Source: an uncultured Chthonomonadaceae bacterium (GTDB lineage: Bacteria > Armatimonadota > Fimbriimonadia > Fimbriimonadales > Fimbriimonadaceae). From it: a stretch of 22,131 nt of DNA. The stretch covers positions 1 through 22,131 of the forward strand of contig CAMLDW010000036.1 of the NCBI GenBank assembly GCA_946479035.1, written 5' to 3'. Each line of letters starts with the position of its first letter. Position 1 is the first letter of the stretch. The notes under the pieces are model-generated. The model was not told where the DNA came from. It saw only the letters and a list, made by a program, of their open reading frames with translations, and did not search any database. Shown one piece after another: positions 7,125 to 16,975 of this stretch. Made by a program: the position numbers and the translations under genes.

Positions 7125-8146
7125 ATGGACGGACGACCGAAGATTTCGAGACGGGACCTATTGGCCGGGGCGGCGGCGGTCGGCGCAGGGGTCGTCGGGC
7201 TGCCGGCGATGGCGCACTACCCTCGACAAGCGGGGCTGCTCGCCGTGAGCAGCGCGAACGGAATGCGGGCAGTGGACAAGGCGATGGAGCGGATGAAGGC
7301 CGGCGAGGACACGCTGGACGCGGCGATCGCAGGAGTGAACATCGTCGAGCTGGATCCGAACGACATGTCGGTCGGTTTTGGCGGCCTGCCGAACGCGGAC
7401 GGCGTCGTCGAGCTGGACTCGAGCTGCATGCACGGGCCGACCTATCGCGGCGGGGCGGTCGGCGCCCTGCAGAACATCAAGACTCCGAGCAAGGTCGCAA
7501 AGCTCGTGCTAGAGCGGACGGACCACTGCCTGCTGGTCGGCCCCGGCGCGCTTGCTTTTGCGAAGATGCACGGGTTCGTCGAAGAGAACATCCTGACGGA
7601 CCGCGCGCGCGAAGCGTGGCTGAAGTGGAAGGAAGGGCTGAGCCACGACGACGACTACATCGCGCCCGATGAGGCGGGGAAGCCTCCCGCGCGACCGACT
7701 GGCACGATCACTTGCCTGTGCATGAACGAGAAGGGCGACATCAGCGGCGTGACGACGACGAGCGGCCTTGCTTTCAAGATTCCGGGGCGGCTCGGCGACT
7801 CGCCGATCATCGGATGCGGCGTCTACGTGCAGAACGACGTGGGCGCGGCGGGCTCGACCGGGCGAGGAGAGGCGAACATCCTCGAAGGTGGCTCGCGCAT
7901 CGTGGTCGAGAACATGAAGCGCGGAATGGTGCCGGAAGATGCGTGCGTCGATGTCCTTAAGCGCGTGTGCGCCCGCACGGTGGACAAGCGGCTGCTTCGA
8001 TCGCAGGGCGTGCCCGACTTCCAGTTGCAGTTCTATGCGATCAACAAGGCCGGGCAGCACGGCGGCGCGTGCATCCACGCCGGGTCGCAGTACGCGGTCC
8101 ACGATGGGACGAAGTCTCAGCTGATGCGCTGCGCGTCTGTGATGGC

Positions 8147-8150
<4 letters not shown>
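7125..8150 (+). CDS. Tat-exported N4-(beta-N-acetylglucosaminyl)-L-asparaginase-like Ntn hydrolase
   Basis: A 341-aa member of the glycosylasparaginase/isoaspartyl peptidase family (T2), which cleaves itself before a Thr that then becomes the nucleophile. The N-terminus has a twin-arginine motif SRRDLL at 8-13 followed by a hydrophobic Ala/Gly stretch and AMAH, so export folded through Tat is predicted. GLPNADGVVELDSSCM at 87-102 belongs to the alpha subunit. The cleavage site is PTGT at 191-194 with catalytic Thr194, followed by ISGVTTTSG at 206-214 and IPGRLGDSPIIGCG at 219-232, all family hallmarks; GAAGSTGRGE follows at 240-249. It removes GlcNAc-linked Asn or isoaspartyl residues from peptides in the periplasm. 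The start lies 6 nt after a -10-like hexamer. The stop codon overlaps that of the convergent ABC-F gene. Confidence 0.88.
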
Positions 8151-10033
<1,883 letters not shown>

Positions 10034-10041
10034 GGAGACTG

Positions 10042-10047
10042 ATTCTA
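10042..10047 (-). promoter_or_regulatory. -10-like TAGAAT, 8 nt before the GTG at 10033
   Basis: On the minus strand TAGAAT matches the consensus at five of six positions and ends 8 nt before the GTG, predicting a leaderless or near-leaderless ABC-F mRNA. No clear -35. Confidence 0.45.
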
Positions 10048-10082
10048 CTAGGCACGCAGTAACCAGCCGGACCGAAGGCTGG

Positions 10083-10088
10083 TACATT
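10083..10088 (+). promoter_or_regulatory. -10-like TACATT, 6 nt before the start at 10095
   Basis: TACATT ends 6 nt before the ATG of the lipoprotein gene, the leaderless distance. It faces the TAGAAT of the divergent ABC-F gene in a 61-bp gap. Confidence 0.45.
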
Positions 10089-10094
10089 TAGGCC

Positions 10095-10535
10095 ATGAGA
10101 CGCACACTGGTACTGGGGCTCGCTGTCGTTGCGCTTTGCCTGGTCGGCTGTAAACCCAAGGATGCGGCCCCGGATTCTGGAGCGACGAATGGCAGAGACA
10201 GCTCGGACATATCGAACGACAAGTCCGCACCGCCGATAACGAAGGAAGCACTTCCGCAGGACTCGGCGACGCCTAGCGCGTCGGGCACGGCCTCTTCGAC
10301 AGACAGTGGTGCGAAGGAAAAGACTTCTGCGCCTGTAAAGAAGACAGGGACGACCGTTGTCGCGTACCGCAACGCCAAGGGCGATCTCGTCTGCCCGGTG
10401 ATGGGCACTGTCATCGGATCGGAAGACAAAGCGACCGGCTACCAAGACTATAAGGGCGTCCGCTACTACTTCTGTTGCGACGACTGCCCGAAGCTCTTCA
10501 AGAAAGACCCGGAGCCCTGGACAAAGGAGAAGTAG
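10095..10535 (+). CDS. lipoprotein with YHS-like metal-binding domain
   Basis: A 146-aa protein. The lipoprotein signal is MRR, a hydrophobic stretch, and lipobox LVGC at 16-19, so Cys19 should be lipidated. Residues 20-90 are a low-complexity Ser/Thr/Lys/Asp linker. The last 55 residues form a YHS/TRASH-like domain: LVCPVMG, then Y.GVRYYFCCDDCPKLF and a closing DPEPW. The Cys residues are placed to bind a metal such as copper or zinc. It may be a periplasmic metal sensor, chaperone or carrier. Its stop is 5 bp from the convergent aminopropyltransferase, and it has its own -10-like site. Metal identity is not readable from sequence. Confidence 0.82.
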   Translation: MRRTLVLGLAVVALCLVGCKPKDAAPDSGATNGRDSSDISNDKSAPPITKEALPQDSATPSASGTASSTDSGAKEKTSAPVKKTGTTVVAYRNAKGDLVCPVMGTVIGSEDKATGYQDYKGVRYYFCCDDCPKLFKKDPEPWTKEK

Positions 10536-10540
10536 ACGGC

Positions 10541-11455
10541 TCAGAAACCGGAAGTGAACGGGACCGGCCGCATCGCGAGCGCATAGGTCGCAGCATCGAG
10601 ATAGCTGAGTCCTCGGGGCGCTTTTTCTGCGTCGAAGACCGTTGCGATTTGTGCGCCATGGCTGCCCCAGACAAAGCCGGAGAACCCGCCGAACGACGGT
10701 ACGATGCACCAGTAGCAGCCGGTAGCGGGGAAGACAGCGCGGAACTTTTCCATCGCTGCCTCGGTGGAGTAGGGACAGAACACGAGGTTGTCCGCCTGCG
10801 AGACGACAAACCCCTGCGGCGAGAGCAGCCTCTTCAAGTCCTCGTAGAACCCGCGCGTGAATAGGTCTTGGCTGAGCGCCTGGCCCTCTTCTTCGTAAAC
10901 GTCGGTGCAGTCGACCACGATGAGGTCGTACGGCGAGTCCGCCTCTTTGACGAACTCGAAGGCGTCGGCGACGTGGATCTGCACGCGCGGATCGTCGAAT
11001 GCGCCCTCGCTGACGAACGGGACAGCGGACTTGCACGCTTCGATCACGCCTGCGTCGATCTCGACCAGGTCGATGCGCCCGATCCCCTTGTGGCTGCAAA
11101 GCTCGCGCGCGACCCCTCCGTCGCCGCCGCCGACAACGAGCGCGCTCTTCGGGCCCTCGATCGAGAGAAGCGGTATCTGCACGAGCGACTCATGGTAGGC
11201 GCGCTCGTCGATTTCACTCAGTTGCACGTGCCCGTCGAGCAGCAGCACGCGCCCGAGCGCGAGGGTGTCCAGCACTTGGACGCGCTGGAACTCGGTCTCG
11301 CGGTCCAGCAGCACGTCCCGCACTTCGACCTGAAGGCCGAGCTTGTCACTCCGGGTCGGGACATAGAGCGCAGTCTTTTGCACCGGGGGACAGTTTGGCA
11401 GTAACGAGGAGAGAGCTGTGAGTCGTGGGCCGAACATAGGACGGCCCGCCGCCAT
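10541..11455 (-). CDS. speE: polyamine aminopropyltransferase (spermidine synthase family)
   Basis: A 304-aa protein of the spermidine synthase family, which transfers the aminopropyl group of decarboxylated SAM to putrescine or a related amine. Visible motifs are ETEFQRVQVLDT, RVLLLDGHVQLSEIDE, YHESLVQIPLL, the nucleotide loop LVVGGGDGGVARE (GGGDGG at 109-114), VEIDAGVI, and VVDCTDV at 180-186, matching the DSTDP active-site region. The usual PVGPA after that Asp is replaced by VYEEEG, so substrate preference may differ. The start is uncertain: ATG at 11455 lies just after a -10-like site and gives about 24 extra residues, while GTG at 11383 gives the normal family length of about 280. It converges on the YHS lipoprotein (5 bp) and is divergent from DUF1800. 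Confidence 0.85.
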   Translation of the reverse strand: MAAGRPMFGPRLTALSSLLPNCPPVQKTALYVPTRSDKLGLQVEVRDVLLDRETEFQRVQVLDTLALGRVLLLDGHVQLSEIDERAYHESLVQIPLLSIEGPKSALVVGGGDGGVARELCSHKGIGRIDLVEIDAGVIEACKSAVPFVSEGAFDDPRVQIHVADAFEFVKEADSPYDLIVVDCTDVYEEEGQALSQDLFTRGFYEDLKRLLSPQGFVVSQADNLVFCPYSTEAAMEKFRAVFPATGCYWCIVPSFGGFSGFVWGSHGAQIATVFDAEKAPRGLSYLDAATYALAMRPVPFTSGF

Positions 11456-11461
11456 GTTTTG

Positions 11462-11467
11462 TATAAT
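11462..11467 (+). promoter_or_regulatory. consensus -10 TATAAT, 9 nt before the GTG at 11477
   Basis: A perfect TATAAT, the best -10 in the window. It rules out the TTG at 11459 as start, because the hexamer would then lie inside the gene, and it places the transcript start at or next to GTG 11477. On the opposite strand the same bases read TTATAC followed 5 nt later by the ATG at 11455, so the site may fire both ways. Confidence 0.6.
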
Positions 11468-11476
11468 CAGGCTGAC

Positions 11477-12955
11477 GTGCAACGGCAGGAAAAGACCAGG
11501 CACCTGTTGCGTAGGTTCGGGCTGGGCGCCAGCCCCAAGGAAGTGCGCAGCCTCGAGGGGCTGAGCATGGACGACGCGATCGACCGCGTGCTCAATTTCG
11601 AGGGCGTCCAAGACGCTTACTCCGTTTCGCCGTGGGAGTTCACGACCAACTCCCAGAACGCCCAGCTAAACACGAACGGCCGCACGATGGCGGTGTGGTG
11701 GACGCTCGAAATGTGCGTCACCTCGCGCCCGCTGCAGGAGAAGCTCGCGCTCTTCTGGCACGACCACTTTGCTGTGAGCGATGAAAAGGTCCAGGACGGA
11801 CGTAAGATGCTACAGTACCTGCAAGTCCTGCGCAAGCACGCTTCCGGCAACTTTGCCGAAATGTTCATGGAAGTGAGCAAGACGCCGGCGATGGAGGTGT
11901 ACCTCGACACCTTTCAAAACGTGAAGGGAAGGCCGAACGAGAACTTCGCGCGAGAAGTGATGGAGCTCTTCACGCTCGGAGTCGACAACGGTTACACGGA
12001 GACTGACATCCAAGAGGCCGCAAAGGCGCTCACCGGCTGGGCCTTCCGCGACACGATCGACTATCGCAACAGGCAGACGAGCCCGGTCGAGGACCAGATC
12101 AAGGCGAAGGTCGCGGCGGGTCAGGACACGTTCGAGTTCGCCTATTTCCCCAACCGGCACCAGGAAGGGCCAAAGACGATCTTCGGCCAGACCGGGGAGT
12201 TCGTCGGCGATGACGTCGTGCGCTTGTTGCTCGAAAAGCCGGAGACGTCGCGATTGGTCTGTTCCAAGCTCTGGGACTGCTTCGCCTATCCGGACCCGGA
12301 AAAGGAAATCGTCGACCGGTTGGTCGCAGTGTTCACCAAGAACAACTTTGAGATCAAGCCGGTGCTGCGGGCGATCGCGACCTCGCCGGAGTTCTGGTCG
12401 GAAAGGTCCTTGCGCACCAAGGTCAAGAGCCCAGTGGACTTTACCGTCGCACTGGCGCGCCAGTTCGGCGCAGTGGCCGTAATGGAGAAGCGCGGCGTGG
12501 GCGAGAAAGACCCGTTCAAGCCGATCGTGCAGGAGATCGCACAGTTCGCGCGCGTCGTGGACGGCCAAATGCGCAAGCAAGGGCTCGACCTGCTCTATCC
12601 GCCCTCGGTGGAAGGGTGGCATTGGGGCGAGGAGTGGATCAACACGGAGAGCATGCTCTACCGCATTGACCTCGCGCGACAGCTCTTTGGCAACAGGCGG
12701 CTGATCGAGCCGATGATCGATTGGACGGTGCCGGAGATCGCGGTCGAGCCGGGGCCCGGCGCAGACGCGCAGCTCACAGACCGGCTTTTGGACCTGATCG
12801 ACGTGCGCATTGGAGAAGAACAGCGCTCGGCGCTCGCAGGGTTCGCGTCGGACCTGCGCTTGAACGACGCGATGTACGGCGAGCGGGGGCGCGTGGAAAA
12901 GCTCTCCCAGTTCCTCAAGGTCGTCTTCGCACTGCCGCAGGCACACGTTTGCTGA
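11477..12955 (+). CDS. DUF1800 domain protein
   Basis: A 492-aa protein that is almost entirely the DUF1800 domain, a large helical family of unknown function common in Planctomycetota and relatives. Hallmarks in order are RHLLRRFGLGASP near the N-terminus, KLALFWHDHFAVS at about 95-107, NENFAREVMELFTLGV at about 150-165, EAAKALTGWAF, SPEFW, and PPSVEGWHWGEEWINTES at about 375-392. In many genomes the gene is followed by a DUF1501 gene; here the next gene is convergent, so that partner is missing locally. Start GTG 11477 is chosen because a perfect TATAAT lies 9 nt upstream and the family begins right after it. No signal peptide is visible. Confidence 0.88.
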   Translation: MQRQEKTRHLLRRFGLGASPKEVRSLEGLSMDDAIDRVLNFEGVQDAYSVSPWEFTTNSQNAQLNTNGRTMAVWWTLEMCVTSRPLQEKLALFWHDHFAVSDEKVQDGRKMLQYLQVLRKHASGNFAEMFMEVSKTPAMEVYLDTFQNVKGRPNENFAREVMELFTLGVDNGYTETDIQEAAKALTGWAFRDTIDYRNRQTSPVEDQIKAKVAAGQDTFEFAYFPNRHQEGPKTIFGQTGEFVGDDVVRLLLEKPETSRLVCSKLWDCFAYPDPEKEIVDRLVAVFTKNNFEIKPVLRAIATSPEFWSERSLRTKVKSPVDFTVALARQFGAVAVMEKRGVGEKDPFKPIVQEIAQFARVVDGQMRKQGLDLLYPPSVEGWHWGEEWINTESMLYRIDLARQLFGNRRLIEPMIDWTVPEIAVEPGPGADAQLTDRLLDLIDVRIGEEQRSALAGFASDLRLNDAMYGERGRVEKLSQFLKVVFALPQAHVC

Positions 12956-12994
12956 AGATCGCGCCGTCGCACACGCTCGTTCGATCTCCCGGGG

Positions 12995-14722
12995 CTAACG
13001 CTTTGGCCGCAGCACGATTCGGCGGAGGTTCATGATGACGCCGTTCTTGAGCTCTGCCGGATGGGCGGAGAGCGTGTACTTGCCCCCTGCCGGCACAGTG
13101 AACGAGCCGATCCTGATCGTCTTATAGGAGTTCCACCCTCCTGTAGCGGGGAGCTCGTAGTCGACCCATGCGTCCTTGAGCTGGACCTTGACGCGCGCTT
13201 TGTCTGCCTCGACAGGGCTGGCGTAGGTCAGTTCGACGTCATACGCGCCGCCGCCCGGCAGCTCGAACTCCCAACTCACGTAGTCGTCCTTGTTCGTCCA
13301 GTAGCCGACGTTCCAGTCGGAGCCTCGTCCTTCGATCCGCGCGGTCTCGCCGTGAACGCTTGCGTCCATCGCATTGAGCGTCAGCACGCCGTCCCTGCCC
13401 GGCATAAGCGGTGGAACCACGACGTCGATCGGGCCCTCGTACTCGACGCACACGGTCGTCATGATCTTGTTGTCCTTGATTCCTGCAAGAGACACCAGCG
13501 GCGACTTCATCGAGTCATTGTCCTTCGTCACTTCGAGGGACGTGCTTCGATCGTCCAACGCGTAGGCGCGGATTACACGATTTCGCATTCCAGTCAGTGC
13601 GATGTCCGTGCCCGGCTCGGCGCGAAAGAGGTGCACGTACAGCTTCCCGGGCTTCGTCGTCACGCGGTAGGGGAGCTTTGCGAACGGCGAGGGACCTGCC
13701 CCGTAGATCGCCTCTTTGTTCACGCGCACGTAGCCGCCCATCTCGCGCAGCCGCTGTACGCTGGCCTCGGGGATCTCGCCCAGGGAGCTTGGGCCGACGT
13801 TGAGCAGGAAGTTCCCGCCCTTGCTCACGCAGTCGACGAGGTTGAACAGCAGCTGCTCGGTGGACTTCCAGTTATTGTCGTCCTTCTTGTACCCCCAGGT
13901 GTCGTTCATCGTCATGCACGACTCCCAGTTCACGCCTGGCAGTCCGGTCGCGGGGATCTCCTGCTCGGGCGTTCCGTAGTCGCCCTTGAACCCCGCGTCG
14001 CTTAGCCCGCCCATGCCGCCGCGCCCTTTGTCCACGCGGTTGTTGACGATCACGTCGGGGTCGAGCTTCTTGACGTAGTTGTAGAGGTCTGCGCCGCGCT
14101 CGTGCGTCCAAGCCTGCTCCCACTCGCCGTCGAACCACAGGATGCCGACCTTGCCGTACTTGCCGCCAAGCAGCTCTTTCAGCTCCGCCTTCATGTAAGC
14201 GACGTACTGGTCCATGTCCGGCTCGCCGAGCTCCGGCCGCAGGTCCCACGGGCGGCGCACGGAGTAGTCCGGGTGGTGCCAGTCCATGATCGAATAGTAA
14301 AAGCACATCCTGAGGCCCTGCTTTGTGCACTCTCTCGAAAGCTCTAGCAGCGGGTCGCGCTTGAACGGCGTGTTCGTGATCTTCCAGTCCGTCTGCGCGG
14401 CATCGAACATGCAAAAGCCGTCGTGGTGCTTGCTCGTGATAACGATGTACTTCATCCCCGCAGCCTTCGCAGTTCCGACGATCTTTGCTGCGTCGAACTT
14501 CTCCGGGTCGAACTGCTGCTGCAGCTTTTCGTAGTCGCTCATCTTCGCCTTGGCGGAGTAGTAGATCCACTCGCCGATGCCGGGGATCTTCTGGCCCTGC
14601 CACTCGCCGGCCGGGACCGAGTAGACGCCCCAATGGATGAACATTCCGAACTTGGCTTCGTGCCACCAGTCCATCAGGTGGCCGTTCTGTGCGGCGGCGA
14701 AAAAGGCGAGGGTAGCGAGCAT
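12995..14722 (-). CDS. GH29 alpha-L-fucosidase, exported
   Basis: A 575-aa glycoside hydrolase family 29 enzyme that removes terminal alpha-L-fucose from glycans by retention. A very short signal MLATLAFFAAAQ without charged residues is followed by the catalytic barrel: WWHEAKFGMFIHWGVYSVPAGEW, YIVITSKHHDGFCMF at 92-106, and the nucleophile Asp198 in ILWFDGEWE at 194-202. KGGNFLLNVGPSSLG, typical of the barrel end, is present further on. The last 130 residues are a beta-sandwich resembling a CBM, with YDVELTYASPV. Family start agrees with ATG 14722, and a TATCCT -10-like hexamer lies 9 nt upstream. The gene converges on DUF1800 with a 39-bp gap. Confidence 0.92.
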   Translation of the reverse strand: MLATLAFFAAAQNGHLMDWWHEAKFGMFIHWGVYSVPAGEWQGQKIPGIGEWIYYSAKAKMSDYEKLQQQFDPEKFDAAKIVGTAKAAGMKYIVITSKHHDGFCMFDAAQTDWKITNTPFKRDPLLELSRECTKQGLRMCFYYSIMDWHHPDYSVRRPWDLRPELGEPDMDQYVAYMKAELKELLGGKYGKVGILWFDGEWEQAWTHERGADLYNYVKKLDPDVIVNNRVDKGRGGMGGLSDAGFKGDYGTPEQEIPATGLPGVNWESCMTMNDTWGYKKDDNNWKSTEQLLFNLVDCVSKGGNFLLNVGPSSLGEIPEASVQRLREMGGYVRVNKEAIYGAGPSPFAKLPYRVTTKPGKLYVHLFRAEPGTDIALTGMRNRVIRAYALDDRSTSLEVTKDNDSMKSPLVSLAGIKDNKIMTTVCVEYEGPIDVVVPPLMPGRDGVLTLNAMDASVHGETARIEGRGSDWNVGYWTNKDDYVSWEFELPGGGAYDVELTYASPVEADKARVKVQLKDAWVDYELPATGGWNSYKTIRIGSFTVPAGGKYTLSAHPAELKNGVIMNLRRIVLRPKR

Positions 14723-14731
14723 CGCGCCGTG

Positions 14732-14737
14732 AGGATA
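14732..14737 (-). promoter_or_regulatory. -10-like TATCCT, 9 nt before the fucosidase start
   Basis: On the minus strand TATCCT ends 9 nt before the ATG at 14722, a near-leaderless layout. It faces the divergent TATACT site, with only 13 bp between the two hexamers. Confidence 0.45.
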
Positions 14738-14750
14738 CCGAGTCGCGACG

Positions 14751-14756
14751 TATACT
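14751..14756 (+). promoter_or_regulatory. -10-like TATACT, 7 nt before the start at 14764
   Basis: TATACT matches the consensus at five of six positions and ends 7 nt before the ATG, predicting a leaderless transcript. No Shine-Dalgarno is present. Confidence 0.5.
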
Positions 14757-14763
14757 CGGCCCC

Positions 14764-15012
14764 ATGGCGAGGCGAGGGATGGAAGGGCGGAAGGCGTTCC
14801 TCGCCTCGGTCGGCGCCGTGGTCCTCATGCTAGGCGTGCTAGTGCTCTTCGCGGTCCCGGCGGCGCGGCACATGGATGCGAAGGCGCTCGACCAGCGCGG
14901 GAACGATGCGCGCCAGGGGCGCGTTACCCAGGTGGTTGTCGCGGGGTGCGCTGGAGTCGGGCTCGGAGGGGCGCTCGTCCTGTGGGGGCTGTTTTTGAGG
15001 CCGAAAAGCTGA
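14764..15012 (+). CDS. small two-helix membrane protein, unknown
   Basis: An 82-aa protein with a basic N-terminus (MARRGMEGRK), a hydrophobic helix at about 12-34, a charged middle (HMDAKALDQRGNDARQGR) and a second helix at about 54-77 ending in RPKS. Both ends are likely cytoplasmic. I do not recognise a family. The promoter-like TATACT right before the ATG and the frame of hydrophobic segments are the evidence that it is real. The lipoprotein thioredoxin gene follows after 49 bp on the same strand with its own possible -10. Confidence 0.6.
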   Translation: MARRGMEGRKAFLASVGAVVLMLGVLVLFAVPAARHMDAKALDQRGNDARQGRVTQVVVAGCAGVGLGGALVLWGLFLRPKS

Positions 15013-15040
15013 GGCCCGTGAACCGATCCCCCTCGCACTG

Positions 15041-15052
15041 TATTCTTAACCT
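15041..15052 (+). promoter_or_regulatory. overlapping -10-like sites TATTCT and TAACCT before the start at 15062
   Basis: TATTCT (15041-15046) ends 15 nt and TAACCT (15047-15052) ends 9 nt before the ATG. A GAGG sits 2 nt before the ATG, too close for a standard Shine-Dalgarno. Which hexamer is used cannot be told. Confidence 0.35.
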
Positions 15053-15061
15053 TGTGAGGCC

Positions 15062-16123
15062 ATGCGGAACATCATTCCCCTGACGATAGCGGCGGTAGCG
15101 CTCGCCGCGCTGGGCTGCGGCAAGCAGGACGCGCAGGCGGCGTCTGCGGGCGCGGACCAGGAGTTCGCGGCGATCGACGCGCTGAAGACGCCGGTGTACT
15201 CCGGCCCGCGCGACGCGGCCTCGCTCGAGCAGTACCGCCAGACGGTCCTCCGCGTTTGGGAGAAGAAAGGGCCGATGATCGTCGCGTTCTTCGAAAACCA
15301 CCCGGACGATGCGCGCTCGCCCGCACTGATGAACGAGTATTGGCAGAGCTTGATGCGCGACAGCATGGCAGACGCCGACACGCAAAAGGCGATCGATGAG
15401 ATCGAGGGAGATGCGGCGAAATCCTCGAACAAAGAGCTCAAGCAGCATGCTTCGTTCTGGGCGACGTTCTACCGGTCCTACCTCGTGCGAAAGGACGCGC
15501 CGAAGGTGCTCGCCCTGGCGGACGCGTACGCGGCGATGTTCCCGCACGACCCGCGCGGCACGGTGTTCTACAGCTTCGCGGCCGTGAGCGAGGGCGCGAG
15601 CGTCGCCGATGTGAAGCGCGCGTACAACGAGCTCGCTACGCGATACCCTGAGACGCAGGACGGACAGTTCGCCTCTGGGATGCTGCCGATGCTCACGCAC
15701 CTGGGCCAGCCGTTCGACTTCGACTTCAAGGACTTGGTCACAGGAACCCGCTATTCCAGCGCGACCCTCAAAGGGAAGGTCGTGGTCGTGGACTTCTGGG
15801 CGACGTGGTGCGGCCCCTGCATCGAGTCGCTGCCGATGCTCAAGCAGGAGTATGAGAAGTACAAACCGAAGGGAGTGCAGTTTATCGGCGTGAGCCTGGA
15901 CGAGCCGGTGAACGGCGGAGACGAAAAGACCGTGCGAAAGTTCCTCATCGAGCACGAAGTTCCGTGGCCGCAGTACTATCTGAAAGGCGTCCACACCTTT
16001 GGCGACTCTTACGGCGTGACGCGCCTGCCGACGCTCTTCATCGTGGACAAGCAGGGGACGCTGCGCTCAGTGGACGGCGCGCGCGTGCTCGACCGGATGC
16101 TGGGCGAACTGACGGCGCAGTGA
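15062..16123 (+). CDS. lipoprotein with C-terminal TlpA/ResA-like thioredoxin domain
   Basis: A 353-aa protein. A lipoprotein signal with lipobox ALGC at 16-19 (Cys19) is followed by a helical region of about 190 residues, with TPR-like phrases such as APKVLALADAYAAMFPHDP at about 146-164. The thioredoxin fold covers about 215-350: FDFDFKDLVTGTRYSSATLKGK, then VVVDFWATWCGPC with redox Cys250 and Cys253, and the cis-Pro loop RLPTLFIVD with Pro323. It should reduce or exchange disulfides in exported proteins, as in cytochrome maturation or stress repair. It ends 1 bp from the convergent membrane-protein gene. Partner proteins are not in the window. Confidence 0.88.
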   Translation: MRNIIPLTIAAVALAALGCGKQDAQAASAGADQEFAAIDALKTPVYSGPRDAASLEQYRQTVLRVWEKKGPMIVAFFENHPDDARSPALMNEYWQSLMRDSMADADTQKAIDEIEGDAAKSSNKELKQHASFWATFYRSYLVRKDAPKVLALADAYAAMFPHDPRGTVFYSFAAVSEGASVADVKRAYNELATRYPETQDGQFASGMLPMLTHLGQPFDFDFKDLVTGTRYSSATLKGKVVVVDFWATWCGPCIESLPMLKQEYEKYKPKGVQFIGVSLDEPVNGGDEKTVRKFLIEHEVPWPQYYLKGVHTFGDSYGVTRLPTLFIVDKQGTLRSVDGARVLDRMLGELTAQ

Positions 16124-16124
16124 G

Positions 16125-16943
16125 CTAGCCCATATCGGAGGGCTTCGGCGGCTCGTGCGGCTTCTCTGAAGGCGGCGCGCCCGCTCCGATGTCGTATCCC
16201 GGCCCTTGGCCGCGCGGGTAAGGGGAGGCGGGGTTGTACATGACCTGCGGCGCCCAGCCTACGAACCGGTTGTAGAGCAGCGTCGTTGCGATGTACTGGA
16301 ACGGCATCGTGAAGACGAGCCCGATGTAACAGGCGATCGCGCCAGCCTGCGCGATCATGGAAACGACAAGAAGAAAGATTCCTGCCATTGGCCAGTTCGA
16401 CTTGAGCATCTCCCAGCTCTTGCTGATCGATTGAGTCGCCGTCTCGCCGGTCGCGACCTTGTGCGGAAGAGCGAACATCACCAGTCCGGCCGTAAAAAGC
16501 GCTCCTATACAGCACGCTATCACTCCCAATGCTCCCACGAGGCCAGCAAGAAACATTACGGCAAAGTATCCCAGCGGATCGCGGAAGCCTTCGAAGATGT
16601 CGCCTGTCGATGCGGGAAGCCCGCGCGTCAGGTTTAGCGTGTGCTTCACGACTCCGACGCTGATAAACATTGCGACGAGGACGCCCGCGAACTCAAGAAC
16701 GAGCTGTAGTCCCAACGTCGCGAACACGGCGGTAGGGTCCGGCTTGCCTCCCATCGCTTGCTGGATCATGGGGAGGTACGCGACCACCACGCTCGGCAAG
16801 AGCGCGAGCATGGAGATGCCGCCGGCGGTGACGTACGTCTGCCAGTTGGCGGTCAGCAGGCTGAACGCCTCGCTGATGACGCCGAAGTCGATATCGCGCC
16901 GGGGCGACGAGTTGGGCGTGAAGGGCGGGGGAGCGGCGGCCAT
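16125..16943 (-). CDS. multi-spanning membrane protein, unknown
   Basis: A 272-aa integral membrane protein. After a cytoplasmic N-terminus with Pro-rich start and a helix FGVISEAFSLLTANW at 20-34, hydrophobic segments lie near 37-60, 73-98, 124-160 (probably two) and 186-222. A Pro-rich soluble tail of about 45 residues follows. The pattern resembles the DUF975/YciC or glycerophosphodiesterase-membrane-domain group, in which the helix before the first span recurs before the last (here SISKSWEMLKSNW at 172-184). Function is unknown. GAGGA lies 7 nt before the ATG and TATCGT 19 nt before it. It starts 32 bp after the gyrA stop on the same strand. Confidence 0.75.
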   Translation of the reverse strand: MAAAPPPFTPNSSPRRDIDFGVISEAFSLLTANWQTYVTAGGISMLALLPSVVVAYLPMIQQAMGGKPDPTAVFATLGLQLVLEFAGVLVAMFISVGVVKHTLNLTRGLPASTGDIFEGFRDPLGYFAVMFLAGLVGALGVIACCIGALFTAGLVMFALPHKVATGETATQSISKSWEMLKSNWPMAGIFLLVVSMIAQAGAIACYIGLVFTMPFQYIATTLLYNRFVGWAPQVMYNPASPYPRGQGPGYDIGAGAPPSEKPHEPPKPSDMG

Positions 16944-16962
16944 CGGTCAGTCCTCAGGCCGC

Positions 16963-16968
16963 ACGATA
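16963..16968 (-). promoter_or_regulatory. -10-like TATCGT upstream of the membrane-protein gene
   Basis: On the minus strand TATCGT ends exactly 19 nt before the ATG at 16943, with GAGGA in between. This suggests a promoter of its own inside the 32-bp gap after gyrA, in addition to any read-through. Confidence 0.35.
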
Positions 16969-16975
16969 CCACGCG

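Noticed and set aside
10034..10087. 18-residue extension of the ABC-F protein to an ATG at 10087
   Set aside because: The family starts at LLSVSGLSKQFG, and the extension would contain the TAGAAT -10-like site.
11459..11476. TTG start of DUF1800 at 11459
   Set aside because: A perfect TATAAT would then lie within the first codons; GTG 11477 fits the family and the promoter.
12978..12990. GTTCGATC as a tRNA T-loop
   Set aside because: No flanking stem pairs and no anticodon or acceptor arm nearby.
12955..12995. AGATCG/CGATCT inverted repeat between DUF1800 and fucosidase as a terminator
   Set aside because: Only 6 bp with a loop of about 20 nt and no T-run.
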